Shown in pieces: positions 9,307 through 19,550 of a DNA stretch of 64,000 nucleotides. The stretch spans positions 62,001 to 126,000 of the forward strand of contig NZ_AFWV01000001.1 of the NCBI RefSeq assembly GCF_000223985.1, written 5' to 3'. This DNA is from Thiocapsa marina 5811. Its GTDB lineage: Bacteria > Pseudomonadota > Gammaproteobacteria > Chromatiales > Chromatiaceae. The position numbers and the translations under genes were made by a program. The stretch's first letter is position 1; the number at the start of each line of letters is the position of its first letter. Under the pieces are notes generated by a model, which was not told the origin of the DNA, did not search any database, and saw only the letters and a program-made list of their open reading frames with translations.

Positions 9307-10701
9307 CTACCGAAGCGGCACCGTCTTGCCGTTGACGGTCAAGAGTCCGTCGCCCAGACGCAATGCCGAGGAGACCCGGGTATCGCGCCGGGTGACCCAG
9401 CCATCCCGGATCCACCCTTCGAGCAGTGTCTCCGCCTCTTGCCGCGCGGCGTGTTCGGCCGCCGGCTCCGAGGCCGGCAGAGCCCGGCCCTCGACGTCGG
9501 GGGCGAGCGAGCGGGCGATCCAGTCCAATGCGACCGCCTCGGGAAGCTCCAAATCGCCGTCGGCCCGCAGCAGGACCAGCCAATCGACGACACCCGAGGT
9601 CAGCCGGCTCGGTGTATTGGCGCTCGGGTCCAAACGCAGATCGAGCCGCCCCAAGGCAAGGCCATCCGGGGTCTCGATCCGAATCGGCTCAACGCCGATC
9701 CGTGTCGCGCTCGCGACGAAGCGCGGGGCAAGACGCGCGATCAGGCCGCCTGTAATCAGACCCCGCATCTCCTGCCCGACCTGGTCCGAGGCCAGCAGGC
9801 GGATACCCTCGCCCAGATCGGCGAGCGCCTCGGCGTCCAGGCGTTCGGCCGAGAGTCCGAGCTCCGATCGACCGTAGGCGACGGAGGCCGTGGTGAGCTG
9901 CCGCGCGGCGAGTCCGAGACGCAGATCCAGGAGGCCTTCCCGAAGCGCTCGCGACAGGGTCGCCGAGAGTCCCTCGATGCGCAGCGACGGCGGCGCGGTT
10001 GCCGCCGAGCCAGTCGCGCCCGCGGCATCCATCTCGACCAAGGCCACCTGCAAGTGCCCCCTGCCGGAGGCATCATCGGGCCGATCGGCCTCGAATCGCA
10101 GATCGGTCAAACGTACGAGCGGTCCCGCGGGTGTCGTCAGAACGCCATCGGAGAGCATCAGCCCCATCTCGAGGGCCTCCTGCCCCGCCGACACAAGCAG
10201 CTCGCCGTCGAGCGCTCCATGCCGCAGACCCATCACCTCCGCCGTCGGGAGGGTCTCGCCTGGGGGTAGACGCAGCTGCATCCGGCCGGAGCCGTCCGCA
10301 TGCAGATCGATGCTCGCCGGAAGCGCCGGCAGGGCAACGGGGAACCCCTCGATCTCGATCCGGGTGTGAATGCGGCCGACGACCGGCGGAAAGCCTGTCG
10401 TGAGCCAGATCCATGGCCCTTGCTCGATGCGGCTGTCCAGTCGAACCCGGGTGGGCCGCAGCGGCGCTTGCGCCCCCGGATCGGGCGGGATCAGCACCTC
10501 GAACGCGGCGCTGGAGGCGAACCAGCCTCGCTGGTAGCTGTTCTGCAGAACCTCGCGTTCCGGAAGATCCTCGATGAGATCGGCGAGGAGATCCTCGTAG
10601 CCGGCCTTGGCCAGATATCCGAGTGCGAACGGCCCGCCCGCGAGGAACAGGCCGAGCAGGATCGCGATCGCGAGGACCGTACCGCCGAGAAAACGCCTCA
10701 T
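9307..10701 (-). CDS. DUF945 (YdgA-like) family protein
   Basis: This 464-aa protein begins with a membrane anchor or uncleaved signal ([23 protein letters not shown]), followed by the region [31 protein letters not shown] that is typical of the DUF945/YdgA family. The rest is a long beta-rich periplasmic part with no recognisable catalytic motif. YdgA-type proteins are inner-membrane-anchored and of unknown function. The open frame continues upstream, but that segment lies inside dxs. The ATG at 10701 overlaps the dxs stop (ATGA), so it is the second gene of a dxs operon by translational coupling. Confidence 0.82.
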   Translation of the reverse strand: MRRFLGGTVLAIAILLGLFLAGGPFALGYLAKAGYEDLLADLIEDLPEREVLQNSYQRGWFASSAAFEVLIPPDPGAQAPLRPTRVRLDSRIEQGPWIWLTTGFPPVVGRIHTRIEIEGFPVALPALPASIDLHADGSGRMQLRLPPGETLPTAEVMGLRHGALDGELLVSAGQEALEMGLMLSDGVLTTPAGPLVRLTDLRFEADRPDDASGRGHLQVALVEMDAAGATGSAATAPPSLRIEGLSATLSRALREGLLDLRLGLAARQLTTASVAYGRSELGLSAERLDAEALADLGEGIRLLASDQVGQEMRGLITGGLIARLAPRFVASATRIGVEPIRIETPDGLALGRLDLRLDPSANTPSRLTSGVVDWLVLLRADGDLELPEAVALDWIARSLAPDVEGRALPASEPAAEHAARQEAETLLEGWIRDGWVTRRDTRVSSALRLGDGLLTVNGKTVPLR

Positions 10702-12683
10702 GCGGCGCCGGCGCTCTGATGTCTGACCCGGGCGCCGACCGCCGACCCGGCGTTCGCGACCTCCAGAAGATCGCGATCGGGAAACCGAAGCCCGTAGGCG
10801 TCGCGCACGGAGGCGCGGATGCCCTCGGCATCCAAACCGCACGCGGCGAGCTGTTGGGCATGCTCGGCATGGTCGATATAGCGATCCGGCAGCCCGAGAT
10901 GCACGCAGGGGATGTCGATGCCCTCGGCGGCCAACCACTCGGCGACGCCGCTCCCGGCGCCACCGGCGACGCTGTTCTCCTCGACGGTCACCAGCAGATC
11001 ATGTCCCTCGGCCAGCGCGCGGATGAGCGGACCGTCGAGAGGCTTGACGAAGCGCATATTGGCCACCGTCGCATCCAAGGGCTCCGCTGCCTTGGATGCA
11101 GGCGTCACCATGCTGCCGAAGGCGAGCAGGGCGACCCGGCTCCCCTGCCGGACGATCTCCCCGCGGCCGATCGGCAGTGCGGGCGTCTCGGGGTCGATCG
11201 CCACGCCCGGCCCGTTGCCGCGCGGATAGCGGACCATGGCGGGGCCCGGATACTCGTACGCGGTCCGCAGCATGGCGCGACACTCGTTCTCGTGGGCCGG
11301 TGCCATGATGACGAGCTTGGGAAGCGGCCGGCCGAAGCTCAGATCGAAGCTGCCGGCGTGAGTCGCTCCGTCCGCACCGACCAGACCGCCGCGGTCGACC
11401 GCGAAGGTCACGTCCAGCCCCTGGAGACAGACGTCGTGGATCAGCTGGTCGTAGGCGCGCTGCAGGAAGCTCGAATAGATGGCGACCACGGGTTTAACAC
11501 CCTCGCAGGCCATGCCAGCCGCCAGGGTCACCGCGTGCTGCTCGGCGATTCCCACATCGAAGAAGCGCTCCGGAAAGCGTTTCGAAAAGACCGTGAGGCC
11601 AGAGCCCTCGCACATCGCCGGCGTGATGCCGACCAGGCGCGGATCCGCCTCGGCCGTGTCGCAGAGCCAGCTGCCGAAGATCTGCGTGTAGGTCGGGCCC
11701 TTGGAGGCGCCCTTGCGCAGCTCGCCGGTGCGTCGATCGAACGGCGTAACACCGTGATAGGTGACCGGCTGGCCCTCGGCAGGCTCGTAGCCGTGGCCCT
11801 TCTGAGTCACCACATGGAGGAAGCGCTGACCCCGCATCTCCTTGATGTTGCGTAGGGTCTTGATGACCGAATGCACGTCGTGTCCGTCGATGGGGCCGAT
11901 ATAGTTGAACCCGAGCTCCTCGAACAGGGTGCTCGGCATCAACATGCCCTTCATGTGCTCTTCCCAGCGTCCGACCAGATGACGCAGCTGCGGCATCCCG
12001 CGCAGAGCGGTCTTGCTGCCCTCGCGCATGGTCGTGTAGATCTTGCCCGAGAGCAGCCGCGCGAGATGGTTGGTGATCGCACCGACGGGCGGGGAGATGG
12101 ACATCTCGTTGTCGTTGAGGATGACGACCAGATCGATATCCATCGAGCCCGCGTGATTCAGCGCCTCGAAGGCCATGCCGGCGCTCAAGGCTCCGTCGCC
12201 GATAACGGCGACGGCATCGCGCTGCTCGCCTTGTTGTTTTGCGGCCAAGGCCATGCCGAGCGCGGCACTGATGGAGGTGCTGGAATGGCCGACGCCGAAG
12301 CAGTCGTAGTCGCTCTCGCAGCGCTTGGGAAAGCCGGAGAGTCCGTCTTTCTGACGCAAGCTGAGCATGCGATCGCGTCGCCCGGTCAGGATCTTATGCG
12401 GGTAGGCCTGGTGGCCGACGTCCCAAACCAGCCGGTCTTCGGGTGTGTCGAAGACGTAATGCAGACCGACCGTCAACTCCACCACGCCGAGGCCGGCAGC
12501 AAGATGACCGCCGGTTTGCGAGACGGTGTCGACAAGGAAGCCCCGCAGCTCGTTGACGACCGAGGGCAAGAGATGCTCCGGCAAGGCGCGAAGATCCGCC
12601 GGAGAGTTGATCGAAGCCAGCAACGGATAGCGGTGCAGGGTGATACCGGTGTCACTCGAAGGGCGGTCGGGCATGGTCGGCAT
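10698..12683 (-). CDS. dxs: 1-Deoxy-D-xylulose-5-phosphate synthase
   Basis: Dxs condenses pyruvate and glyceraldehyde-3-phosphate with thiamine diphosphate. This is the first step of the MEP isoprenoid pathway, which also feeds carotenoid and quinone synthesis, and the enzyme acts in the cytosol. The 661-aa product shows the TPP-binding N-terminal domain ([29 protein letters not shown], then the GDGAL...N cofactor motif), the pyrimidine-binding domain ([31 protein letters not shown]) and the C-terminal transketolase domain ([19 protein letters not shown]). Length is slightly longer than the E. coli enzyme because of an N-terminal extension. M4 is an equally possible start, and neither has a clear ribosome-binding site. 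The downstream DUF945 gene overlaps the stop. Confidence 0.97.
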   Translation of the reverse strand: MPTMPDRPSSDTGITLHRYPLLASINSPADLRALPEHLLPSVVNELRGFLVDTVSQTGGHLAAGLGVVELTVGLHYVFDTPEDRLVWDVGHQAYPHKILTGRRDRMLSLRQKDGLSGFPKRCESDYDCFGVGHSSTSISAALGMALAAKQQGEQRDAVAVIGDGALSAGMAFEALNHAGSMDIDLVVILNDNEMSISPPVGAITNHLARLLSGKIYTTMREGSKTALRGMPQLRHLVGRWEEHMKGMLMPSTLFEELGFNYIGPIDGHDVHSVIKTLRNIKEMRGQRFLHVVTQKGHGYEPAEGQPVTYHGVTPFDRRTGELRKGASKGPTYTQIFGSWLCDTAEADPRLVGITPAMCEGSGLTVFSKRFPERFFDVGIAEQHAVTLAAGMACEGVKPVVAIYSSFLQRAYDQLIHDVCLQGLDVTFAVDRGGLVGADGATHAGSFDLSFGRPLPKLVIMAPAHENECRAMLRTAYEYPGPAMVRYPRGNGPGVAIDPETPALPIGRGEIVRQGSRVALLAFGSMVTPASKAAEPLDATVANMRFVKPLDGPLIRALAEGHDLLVTVEENSVAGGAGSGVAEWLAAEGIDIPCVHLGLPDRYIDHAEHAQQLAACGLDAEGIRASVRDAYGLRFPDRDLLEVANAGSAVGARVRHQSAGAA

Positions 12684-12847
12684 TCGCGCATAGCTGAGAC
12701 GGTCGGTTAGTTTAGACGAATCCCCGCGCGGCTGCGAAGCGACAGATCCTTTTCAGTCCGGTCTCGCCGCCGTCGCCCGCGCACCGACACGCAAGTCGGC
12801 GGCCGAATCGCGGCGTCGACCGAGCGGACCAGACCGGCCCGCCGCTC

Positions 12848-14161
12848 TCAGACGGCGGTCCTGCCGAAGACTGCCGCAAGACTCGTCGCCCCGAGTGCCG
12901 AGAGCAGAAGAAGCAAGCCGACGCCCGGATGGACGAGCATCTCGGGCGCAAGCAGCATCACGACCCCCAGCCCCGACATCATCAGACCCGAGAGGAGCTT
13001 CAGGATCCGCCCCTGGCGCTCAGTGAGCTTCTTCGACCCAAGCGTGAAGGTGAAGGCCAGAACGATGGCCAGCAGCGGCAGGACGTAGATCAGGTTGTAG
13101 AGTGCCAGATAACCGTAGTAGGCGGGCGCGGAGAGATCGTGAAGCGTCAGGACGCGCGTGTAAACCATCGGGAAACCCGCGGTGCAGAGCAGCTCGTAGC
13201 TGTTCGCCGCCAACGCCAGGACGAGCGTTCCGATCAACATGGCCCCGAGTCGATCGGCCGCGAGCAGACCGCGCATCCGCGCGAAGAGTCCGGGCTTCGC
13301 ATGGTCGGGGATGGAGAGGCTCGGCCCGCGACGAAAGAAAAAGTAATCCTTCACGTTCAGCCCGCCGACGAGGAGTGCGACCAGCCCGGCAATCGTCGTC
13401 ACCACCGCCGCCCCGCCGACAACCAGGAAGAGGTTCAGCCAAGCAGCCATAAACAGGAAGTAGACCAGACCGGAAAAGAGCACGAAGGTGCCGCCGATCA
13501 GCAGCATCCGCGCCCGGCTTCGGGCATGGACCATCAGACTCAGCAGGAACAAGAGAACAAAGAAGGCGCAGGGATTGAAGGCATCGAGCCCGGCCAGAAC
13601 CAGCGTGAAGGCGGGCAGCGACATGGCCCCGGGATCCAACTCGCCCAGGAGCGGCACGCGGACGCCCTCGGCCGGCGTCGCGACCGAATCGTCGGCATCG
13701 ACCGCGCCGTCCTGACCCGCGACCTGACGACAGAATCGCGCCAGCCCGACCAGCTGCGCCCCGACCCCGTCGGCGTCGTCGAAGCCGGTCAGCATCCGCC
13801 CGCACACGAAGAAGGCCGGCACCGACCGGGCCTCTTCACCCAGCGACCGAGCCATCTCGACATAGCGCCGGACATGCGCACGATCGGCCGCAAGCTCGTA
13901 GGCTCGGACCTGAATCCAAGGTGCCTCTTCGCGCAGCCTGTTCAGAAAACCCAGGGCCGCGCTGCAATGCGGACAGGTCCTGGACCAGAAAACGTAGAGC
14001 GGAACCCGGACTTCGCCCCCGCTGTCGGTCACGACCCAATCCGGTAAGGGATCGCCGAGAGGATCGACAAGCGGGTCGATCGATGCGGCAAGAACGGTTG
14101 TCGGCAATACCGACAGGCAGGCCAGGACAAGAATCCGCAAGAGACTCGACAAGACCATCAT
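12848..14161 (-). CDS. Thioredoxin-fold / CcdA-DsbD-like membrane fusion protein
   Basis: The N-terminus has a signal peptide (LLRILVLACLSVLPTTVLA), then a thioredoxin-like domain with the redox motif WSRTCPHCSA (about residues 63-66). A DsbD/CcdA-like transmembrane part follows, with at least six hydrophobic helices from about residue 195 (DAFNPCAFFVLLFLLSL) to the end and a second cysteine in NSYELLCTAGFPM. This predicts a membrane thiol-disulfide carrier moving electrons across the inner membrane to a periplasmic thioredoxin-like domain, with the usual DsbD domain order altered. I took the ATG at 14161, whose A is the last base of the cbbR TGA stop (TGATG). Its translation is therefore coupled to cbbR, an unusual partner. 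The substrate cannot be told. Confidence 0.8.
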   Translation of the reverse strand: MMVLSSLLRILVLACLSVLPTTVLAASIDPLVDPLGDPLPDWVVTDSGGEVRVPLYVFWSRTCPHCSAALGFLNRLREEAPWIQVRAYELAADRAHVRRYVEMARSLGEEARSVPAFFVCGRMLTGFDDADGVGAQLVGLARFCRQVAGQDGAVDADDSVATPAEGVRVPLLGELDPGAMSLPAFTLVLAGLDAFNPCAFFVLLFLLSLMVHARSRARMLLIGGTFVLFSGLVYFLFMAAWLNLFLVVGGAAVVTTIAGLVALLVGGLNVKDYFFFRRGPSLSIPDHAKPGLFARMRGLLAADRLGAMLIGTLVLALAANSYELLCTAGFPMVYTRVLTLHDLSAPAYYGYLALYNLIYVLPLLAIVLAFTFTLGSKKLTERQGRILKLLSGLMMSGLGVVMLLAPEMLVHPGVGLLLLLSALGATSLAAVFGRTAV

Positions 14162-15111
14162 CAACACCGAAGTGACACCGCGCCGGCTTCCGACAGCCGA
14201 GCCGGACTTTTCGGGGAGGCGATGAGCGCGGCCTCCGTCAACACGAAATCCCGAAAGGCGTTGGCCGCGGGCGAGAGACGCTTACCTCGACGATAGACCA
14301 GATACCACTGCCGCTGATCCGGAAAACCCTGTACGTCCAACGTGACCAGCCGCCGAGTCTCGAGCTCCAGCTCGATGGTATGCAAAGACACCACACTCAA
14401 CCCAAGCCCGGAGCGAACCGCCTGTTTAACGGCCTCGTTGCGGGTCATCTGCATCCCGTGACGGATCGCCAAACCGCGCTCGCCGAAGAAGCGCTCCATC
14501 GTCTGACGGGTCCCCGAGCCGGGCTCGCGCATCACGAAGATCTCCTCGGCCAAGCGCTCGGAACAAATCGCCCGCTCGCCTGCGAGCGGATGGTCGGGCG
14601 GAGCGATCACCACCAGCGGATTCTCCATAAAGGCCTCGGACTCGACATCCATGTCGGTCGGCGGCACCCCCATCAGCACCAGATCGACCGTGTTGTCGCA
14701 GAGCATGCGCACGAGCTGCTCGCGATTGGTGACATCGAGCTGCAGGCCGATCCCGGGGTAGCGCTGCTGGAAGAACGCCAAAAGGCGCGGCGCGAAATAG
14801 TTGACCGTGCTCGCAACCGCAAGATGCAGCCGACCGCGGCTGACCCCTTTCAGAGACTCGAGCACCTCCTCCATTTCCTGCAGCGCGCCGTTGATCGTCC
14901 GGCCATAGTCGTAGACCTCCCGACCGGCCTCGGTCAACACGATACGATTGCCGAGACGCTCGAACAACGGCAGCCCGGCCTCGTCCTCGAGCTGACGCAC
15001 CTGCATCGAGACGGCAGGCTGGCTGAGGTGCAGCTCCTCGGCCGCTCGCGTGTAGCTCAGATGACGCGCGACCGCCTCGAAGACCTTCAGTTGTCGGATT
15101 GAGACATGCAC
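14161..15111 (-). CDS. cbbR: LysR-type regulator of the Calvin cycle, CbbR
   Basis: CbbR is the LysR-family activator of RuBisCO operons and responds to metabolites that signal carbon and redox state. The 316-aa product begins with a winged helix-turn-helix (IRQLKVFEAVARHLSYTRAAEELHLSQPAVSMQVRQLE), followed by the effector-binding domain (GRLHLAVASTVNYFAPRLL). The start is a GTG at 15111 giving MHVSIRQLKV, with an AGAGAGGA ribosome-binding site about nine bases upstream. The frame extends a further 49 codons upstream, but that stretch includes the operator palindromes and repetitive CTGCCGCC DNA. It is divergent from cbbL with a 279-bp shared control region, the classical arrangement. Confidence 0.95.
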   Translation of the reverse strand: MHVSIRQLKVFEAVARHLSYTRAAEELHLSQPAVSMQVRQLEDEAGLPLFERLGNRIVLTEAGREVYDYGRTINGALQEMEEVLESLKGVSRGRLHLAVASTVNYFAPRLLAFFQQRYPGIGLQLDVTNREQLVRMLCDNTVDLVLMGVPPTDMDVESEAFMENPLVVIAPPDHPLAGERAICSERLAEEIFVMREPGSGTRQTMERFFGERGLAIRHGMQMTRNEAVKQAVRSGLGLSVVSLHTIELELETRRLVTLDVQGFPDQRQWYLVYRRGKRLSPAANAFRDFVLTEAALIASPKSPARLSEAGAVSLRC

Positions 15112-15220
15112 GTGCGTTGGTCCTCTCTCGTTCGGAGCCGCCTGCGTCCTGCCGCCTGCCGCCTGCCTCCTGCTAACAGCCTCTGTCCGCTTGCTGGCGG
15201 CTGGCGGCTGGCGGCTAAAC

Positions 15221-15256
15221 CATAGACATAAGTCTATGCTTATGTCGACTATAAGC
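15221..15256. promoter_or_regulatory. Probable CbbR operator: two adjacent palindromes
   Basis: CATAGACATAAGTCTATG (15221-15238) abuts GCTTAT-N7-ATAAGC (15238-15256). The second contains the T-N11-A core of LysR-type sites. They lie between cbbR and cbbL in an AT-rich island (15217-15290) that contrasts with the GC-rich surroundings, consistent with a shared promoter region for both genes. The rest of the cbbR leader (15141-15216) is CTGCCGCC/GGCGGCTG short repeats. Confidence 0.65.
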
Positions 15257-15390
15257 AATATTAACTAGTAATTATAAGGGTTTTGCATATACTGCCGCCC
15301 CAGGTTCCAAGCGCGCAGCGCATCAAGCGGGACTGCGGACCAGCCTTCTGGACCGGCGAATTCCTTCACTACTTCCGAGGACAAGCGAAC

Positions 15391-16809
15391 ATGGCAAAGA
15401 CCTACAGCGCGGGCGTCAAAGAGTATCGCGAAACATACTGGATGCCGGACTACACCCCGTCGGAGACCGACCTCCTCGCCTGTTTCAAGATCACCCCGCA
15501 AGCAGGCGTTCCGCGTGAAGAAGCCGCCGCCGCCGTCGCCGCCGAGTCGTCCACCGGCACCTGGACCACGGTCTGGACCGACCTTCTGACCGACATGGAC
15601 CACTACAAGGGCCGCGCCTACGCCATCGAAGACGTCCCGGGCAACGACGACGCCTTCTACGCCTTCATCGCCTACCCGATCGACCTCTTCGAAGAAGGCT
15701 CGGTCGTCAACGTCTTCACCTCGCTGGTCGGCAACGTCTTCGGCTTCAAGGCCGTGCGTGCACTGCGCTTGGAAGACGTGCGCTTCCCGATCGCCTATGT
15801 CATGACCTGCAACGGCCCGCCGCACGGCATCCAGGTCGAGCGCGACATCATGAACAAGTACGGCCGCCCGATGCTCGGCTGCACCATCAAGCCGAAGCTG
15901 GGTCTGTCCGCCAAGAACTACGGCCGTGCCGTCTACGAGTGTCTGCGCGGCGGTCTGGACTTCACCAAGGACGACGAGAACGTCAACTCGCAGCCCTTCA
16001 TGCGCTGGCGTCAACGCTTCGATTTCGTCATGGACGCGATCGACAAGTCCGAGCGCGAGACCGGCGAGCGCAAGGGCCACTACCTGAACGTCACCGCGCC
16101 GACCCCGGACGAGATGTTCAAGCGTGCCGAGTACGCCAAGGAGATCGGCGCGCCCATCATCATGCACGACTACATCACCGGCGGCTTCTGCGCCAACACC
16201 GGCCTGGCCCAGTGGTGTCGCGACAACGGCGTCCTCCTGCACATCCACCGTGCCATGCATGCCGTACTCGACCGCAACCCGAACCACGGCATCCATTTCC
16301 GTGTGTTGACCAAGATCCTGCGTCTGTCCGGCGGCGACCATCTGCACACCGGCACCGTCGTCGGCAAGCTCGAGGGCGACCGCGAGTCGACCATCGGCTG
16401 GATCGATCTGCTGCGTGAGTCCTACGTGAAGGAAGACCGCTCGCGCGGCATCTTCTTCGATCAGGATTGGGGCGCGATGCCCGGTGCCTTCGCGGTCGCC
16501 TCCGGCGGCATCCACATCTGGCACATGCCTGCGCTGGTCAGCATCTTCGGCGACGACGCCGTCCTGCAGTTCGGCGGCGGCACCCTGGGTCACCCCTGGG
16601 GCAACGCAGCCGGCGCCGCGGCCAACCGTGTCGCGCTCGAAGCCTGCGTCGAGGCCCGCAACCAGGGTGTGCAGATCGAGAAGGAAGGCAAGGAGATCCT
16701 CACCAACGCCGCCAAGAGCAGCCCCGAGCTCAAGATCGCCATGGAGACCTGGAAGGAGATCAAGTTCGAGTTCGATACCGTCGACAAGCTCGACGTGTCG
16801 CACAAGTAA
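15391..16809 (+). CDS. cbbL: RuBisCO large subunit, form IA
   Basis: This is the catalytic large subunit of ribulose-1,5-bisphosphate carboxylase/oxygenase, the CO2-fixing enzyme of the Calvin cycle (L8S8 in the cytosol or carboxysome). The 472-aa product carries the active-site segment [10 protein letters not shown], with K193 (carbamylated), D195 and E196 binding Mg2+. It also carries KPKLGLS, the HIHRAMHA loop, loop 6 ([10 protein letters not shown]) and [10 protein letters not shown]. Sequence style and the cbbQ/cbbO neighbours place it in the form IAq group, not in a carboxysome operon. The ATG at 15391 follows a GAGGACA ribosome-binding site; the earlier in-frame sequence is promoter DNA. 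cbbS follows after 158 nt of imperfect CTGTCAGCC-type repeats. Confidence 0.99.
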   Translation: MAKTYSAGVKEYRETYWMPDYTPSETDLLACFKITPQAGVPREEAAAAVAAESSTGTWTTVWTDLLTDMDHYKGRAYAIEDVPGNDDAFYAFIAYPIDLFEEGSVVNVFTSLVGNVFGFKAVRALRLEDVRFPIAYVMTCNGPPHGIQVERDIMNKYGRPMLGCTIKPKLGLSAKNYGRAVYECLRGGLDFTKDDENVNSQPFMRWRQRFDFVMDAIDKSERETGERKGHYLNVTAPTPDEMFKRAEYAKEIGAPIIMHDYITGGFCANTGLAQWCRDNGVLLHIHRAMHAVLDRNPNHGIHFRVLTKILRLSGGDHLHTGTVVGKLEGDRESTIGWIDLLRESYVKEDRSRGIFFDQDWGAMPGAFAVASGGIHIWHMPALVSIFGDDAVLQFGGGTLGHPWGNAAGAAANRVALEACVEARNQGVQIEKEGKEILTNAAKSSPELKIAMETWKEIKFEFDTVDKLDVSHK

Positions 16810-16967
16810 GCTGTCAGCCATCAACTGTCGGCGATCAGCCATGGGCGGTCGGCGCGAAGCGCCGGCCTGTTGCTGAGAGCTGACGGCTGAAAGCTCAACG
16901 CCAGCAACGCTTACGATCGACTATCCAACCGATTTTCACCACGAAACCAGTTTCGGAGTAGCACACC

Positions 16968-17324
16968 ATGAGCACCATGCAGGACTATCAATCCAGCCTC
17001 GACGATCCGAACAGCCGCAAGTTCGAGACCTTCTCCTATCTGCCGGAGATGGATCAGGCCCGCATCCGCAAGCAGGTCGAATACATCGTCGCCAAGGGCT
17101 GGAACCCGGCCATCGAGCACAGCGAGCCGGAAAACGCGTTCGACCACTATTGGTACATGTGGAAGCTGCCGATGTTCGGCGAGACCGATGTGGACACCAT
17201 CCTGGCCGAAGCGGAAGCCTGCCACAAGGCGCATCCGGACAACCATGTGCGCCTGGTCGGCTACGACAACTACGCCCAGTCCAAGGGCGCCGAGATGGTC
17301 GTCTTCCGCGGCAAGCCGGTCTGA
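16968..17324 (+). CDS. cbbS: RuBisCO small subunit
   Basis: This is the small subunit that caps the L8 core of form I RuBisCO. The 118-aa product has the expected signatures: [12 protein letters not shown] at the N-terminus, [16 protein letters not shown], the [11 protein letters not shown] strand and the C-terminal [13 protein letters not shown]. Its length is normal for proteobacterial form IA. The ATG at 16968 has a GGAG site ten bases upstream (M4 is an alternative). A hairpin and a rho-independent terminator follow before cbbQ. Confidence 0.98.
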   Translation: MSTMQDYQSSLDDPNSRKFETFSYLPEMDQARIRKQVEYIVAKGWNPAIEHSEPENAFDHYWYMWKLPMFGETDVDTILAEAEACHKAHPDNHVRLVGYDNYAQSKGAEMVVFRGKPV

Positions 17325-17328
17325 GGAT

Positions 17329-17416
17329 CGGTTTTCGCTTGGGCGAAAACCGATGATCCAACAACGGATCGACGGAAACAGCCCCTGTCCCGACGTGCAG
17401 GGCGGGGGCTTTTTTG
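17329..17416 (+). terminator. Hairpin plus rho-independent terminator after cbbS
   Basis: A perfect ten-base stem (CGGTTTTCGC-TTGG-GCGAAAACCG, 17329-17352) begins five bases after the cbbS stop. A second hairpin (agcccctgtccc / gggcgggggct, 17380-17410) ends in six T residues. Together they would protect the cbbLS message and attenuate read-through into cbbQ, giving more RuBisCO than activase. Confidence 0.8.
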
Positions 17417-17446
17417 TCGTCGGCTTGTGAACGAGAGAGCAATGAG

Positions 17447-18253
17447 ATGAGCGAAATCGACCGCGACCAATACCTGATCAAGGACGAGCCCTATTACCGC
17501 CCCGTGCAGAACGAGGTCGTCATGTACGAGGCGGCCTACGACGCCCGCATGCCGGTGATGCTCAAGGGACCGACCGGTTGCGGTAAATCGCGTTTCGTCG
17601 AATACATGGCCTGGAAGATCGGCGCGCCACTGATCACGGTCGCCTGCAACGAGGACATGACCGCCTCCGATCTCGTCGGACGTTTTCTGCTCGACATCAA
17701 CGGCACCAAATGGCAAGACGGCCCGCTCACGGTGGCCGCACGCATCGGTGCCATCTGCTATCTGGACGAGGTCGTCGAGGCCCGTCAGGACACCACGGTC
17801 GTGATCCATCCGCTGACCGACCATCGCCGTCAGCTGCCGCTCGAGAAGAAGGGCGAGCTGGTCCATGCGCACCCCGATTTCCAGATCGTCATCTCCTACA
17901 ACCCCGGCTACCAGAGCCTGATGAAGGATCTGAAGCAGTCGACCAAACAGCGTTTCGGTGCCTTGGACTTCGACTATCCGTCCGCCGACATCGAGACCGA
18001 GATCGTCGCGCACGAGGGCCATGTCGACAAGGCGACCGCCGAGAAGCTGGTTCAGGTCGCCCAACGCAGCCGTAACCTCAAGGGCCACGGTCTCGACGAG
18101 GGCATGTCCACCCGCCTCCTGGTCTATGCCGCCCAACTCATCGGCAAGGGTATCGATCCGCAATCCGCCTGCCGTATGGCGTTGGTCCGACCGCTGACCG
18201 ATGATCCCGATATGCGCGATACGCTGGATGCGGCGGTGAATACCTATTTCTGA
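17447..18253 (+). CDS. cbbQ: RuBisCO activase AAA+ subunit CbbQ
   Basis: CbbQ is a MoxR-family AAA+ ATPase that, with the CbbO adaptor, removes inhibitory sugar phosphates from form I RuBisCO. The 268-aa product has Walker A GPTGCGKS (41-48), the [14 protein letters not shown] pore/sensor region typical of MoxR/CbbQ, Walker B ICYLDEV and the second region [20 protein letters not shown] chose the ATG at 17447 because the protein then begins [19 protein letters not shown], as in known CbbQ; eleven in-frame codons upstream belong to the terminator region. Its partner cbbO is 1.36 kb away, separated by a repeat and an antisense Fic gene. Confidence 0.96.
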   Translation: MSEIDRDQYLIKDEPYYRPVQNEVVMYEAAYDARMPVMLKGPTGCGKSRFVEYMAWKIGAPLITVACNEDMTASDLVGRFLLDINGTKWQDGPLTVAARIGAICYLDEVVEARQDTTVVIHPLTDHRRQLPLEKKGELVHAHPDFQIVISYNPGYQSLMKDLKQSTKQRFGALDFDYPSADIETEIVAHEGHVDKATAEKLVQVAQRSRNLKGHGLDEGMSTRLLVYAAQLIGKGIDPQSACRMALVRPLTDDPDMRDTLDAAVNTYF

Positions 18254-18258
18254 GCGGT

Positions 18259-18449
18259 TAAACCGCGTCCAGAGCGAGAGGCCAGCTTTCGATTGAGCTC
18301 GACGTTTGGTGCATCCACGATCCTTGGCGGGGACGCGGTTTAAAATACTGTCTTTTTATTCTCCTAAACCGCGCCGGCTCCAGCGGTCGTGAAGTCCGCC
18401 GGGGCCGGTCCCTTCGAAAAAAATCGCATGCCGTACTGGGCGCGGTTTA
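18259..18449. repeat. Double-hairpin stop-codon element, copy A
   Basis: The element starts five bases after the cbbQ stop. Hairpin 1 is bounded by TAAACCGCGTCC and GGGGACGCGGTTTA, then a 23-bp AT-rich spacer with a TTTTTA run. Hairpin 2 is bounded by TAAACCGCGCCGGC and CTGGGCGCGGTTTA. Its right end supplies, on the minus strand, the TAA stop of the convergent fic gene (18447-18449). Other copies are at 46049, 47018 and 55246. Confidence 0.9.
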
Positions 18450-19550
18450 GCTTTCGAGTTCAGCGCCCGTCAGCGGATCGAAACGAGCGGATGACCACTG
18501 AAGGTTGGATTCGGCTTCTTCCAAACGATGATTGAGATCCGCCGGTGCTTCGAAGAGGAACGCCTGCCCGGCCTTCCGCTTGGAGAGTAGACCCAGCTCG
18601 ACCAGTTGCAGCAGATCCGAACGGGCGGTTTGGTAGACGACAGCGTGGTTTTGGCGATGCCCCTCGATGGTGTAGGCCGATTTCGGGTGGCGCAACGCAT
18701 GACGGAGCAGTGCCAACTGCCGGTGATTGAGGCGTTCACGCAGCCGCGCGGAGCTTTGAAGGATCGCTTCAACGACCTTCGTCTCGCCGGCCTTGCGCCG
18801 CAGATAGGCATGCAGTCCGTCCATGGCTGCGACGATGGTTTCCAGTTGATGGATCAGAAAATAGGTAACGTCGGACTCGTCGGTTTCCGTAAAAAGATAG
18901 GCGCGGGCGTACTGAGCCGGGGCCTTTTTCAGGATGCTGGAGATCGAGACGAATTCAAGCAGCCAGTATCCCTGCGAGAGCGCTGACCAGTAAAAAAGTG
19001 CGCGGGCGACCCGGCCGTTGCCGTCGACGAAGGGATGATCATGGGCAAGCGCGAAGTGCAGCAGGATGGCGCGAATGATTGGCGGCACGAAGGGGTCGGT
19101 GTCGCGCGCGTTCGCAACATCGCAGAGGCGCTCCAGCCGCGCGGGAAGCTCGTCGGCATGCGGCGGGACATGAAGAACGCGCCGGTCTCGGTGATCGACA
19201 ATATCGATGTGCTCGTCGGCTCGCCGCAGGCGTCCGGCCGCGGTGGGATCATCCAGCGTGTCGCGAGTCAGAACGCTGTGGAGCTTAAGGATGGCTTCAG
19301 GCGTCAGCGGTTCCCCGACGCGCTCGGAGATGGAGCGCATCGCCTGGAAGTTGTTGAAGATCATCGTCTCGCTCTTGTCCCTCGGACGGCGTCCTTGGCG
19401 AAGCATCTCCTTTGCGACTTGCCGGGTGGTCGAGGCGCCTTCCAGTTGGCTGGAATTGATAGCCTCCTCGATCAGCGAGCGGATCAGATAGCTGTCGCGT
19501 TGCTCGGGGTTCGCGACACGAACTACTAATTTAGTAGCGATTAGTACCAA
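18447..19550 (-). CDS. Fic-family protein inserted between cbbQ and cbbO (N-terminus probably truncated)
   Basis: Fic proteins transfer AMP or related groups from nucleotides to target proteins. The catalytic motif is intact at residues 172-183 (HPFVDGNGRVAR), and an inhibitory-helix motif of the (S/T)xxxE(G/N) type is present (SSQLEG, S33/E37/G38). A C-terminal winged helix follows (HRQLALLRHALRH...). The frame opens only at a TTG or other weak start near 19550 beside an AT-rich palindrome (CTACTAATTTAGTAG, 19523-19537), and an in-frame stop lies just upstream. Related Fic proteins, as I know them, have roughly 60-100 more residues before the RSLIEEA helix, so the 5' end looks lost or alternative. 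It is antisense to the cbb operon and its TAA stop comes from repeat copy A. The function may be toxin-like or housekeeping; the target is unknown. Confidence 0.85.
   Translation of the reverse strand: MVLIATKLVVRVANPEQRDSYLIRSLIEEAINSSQLEGASTTRQVAKEMLRQGRRPRDKSETMIFNNFQAMRSISERVGEPLTPEAILKLHSVLTRDTLDDPTAAGRLRRADEHIDIVDHRDRRVLHVPPHADELPARLERLCDVANARDTDPFVPPIIRAILLHFALAHDHPFVDGNGRVARALFYWSALSQGYWLLEFVSISSILKKAPAQYARAYLFTETDESDVTYFLIHQLETIVAAMDGLHAYLRRKAGETKVVEAILQSSARLRERLNHRQLALLRHALRHPKSAYTIEGHRQNHAVVYQTARSDLLQLVELGLLSKRKAGQAFLFEAPADLNHRLEEAESNLQWSSARFDPLTGAELES

Noticed and set aside
12684-12847. Possible tRNA or small RNA between dxs and the thioredoxin-membrane gene
   Set aside because: No cloverleaf or terminator could be formed by eye; it is only GC-rich sequence.
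15265-16842. Long open frame (525 codons) antisense to cbbL
   Set aside because: Shadow of a strongly biased coding sequence; it spans the promoter and the RuBisCO gene and has no protein-like motif.
16810-16967. Possible small gene between cbbL and cbbS
   Set aside because: The stretch consists of imperfect CTGTCAGCC/GGCTGA repeats, with no start plus ribosome-binding site in any frame.
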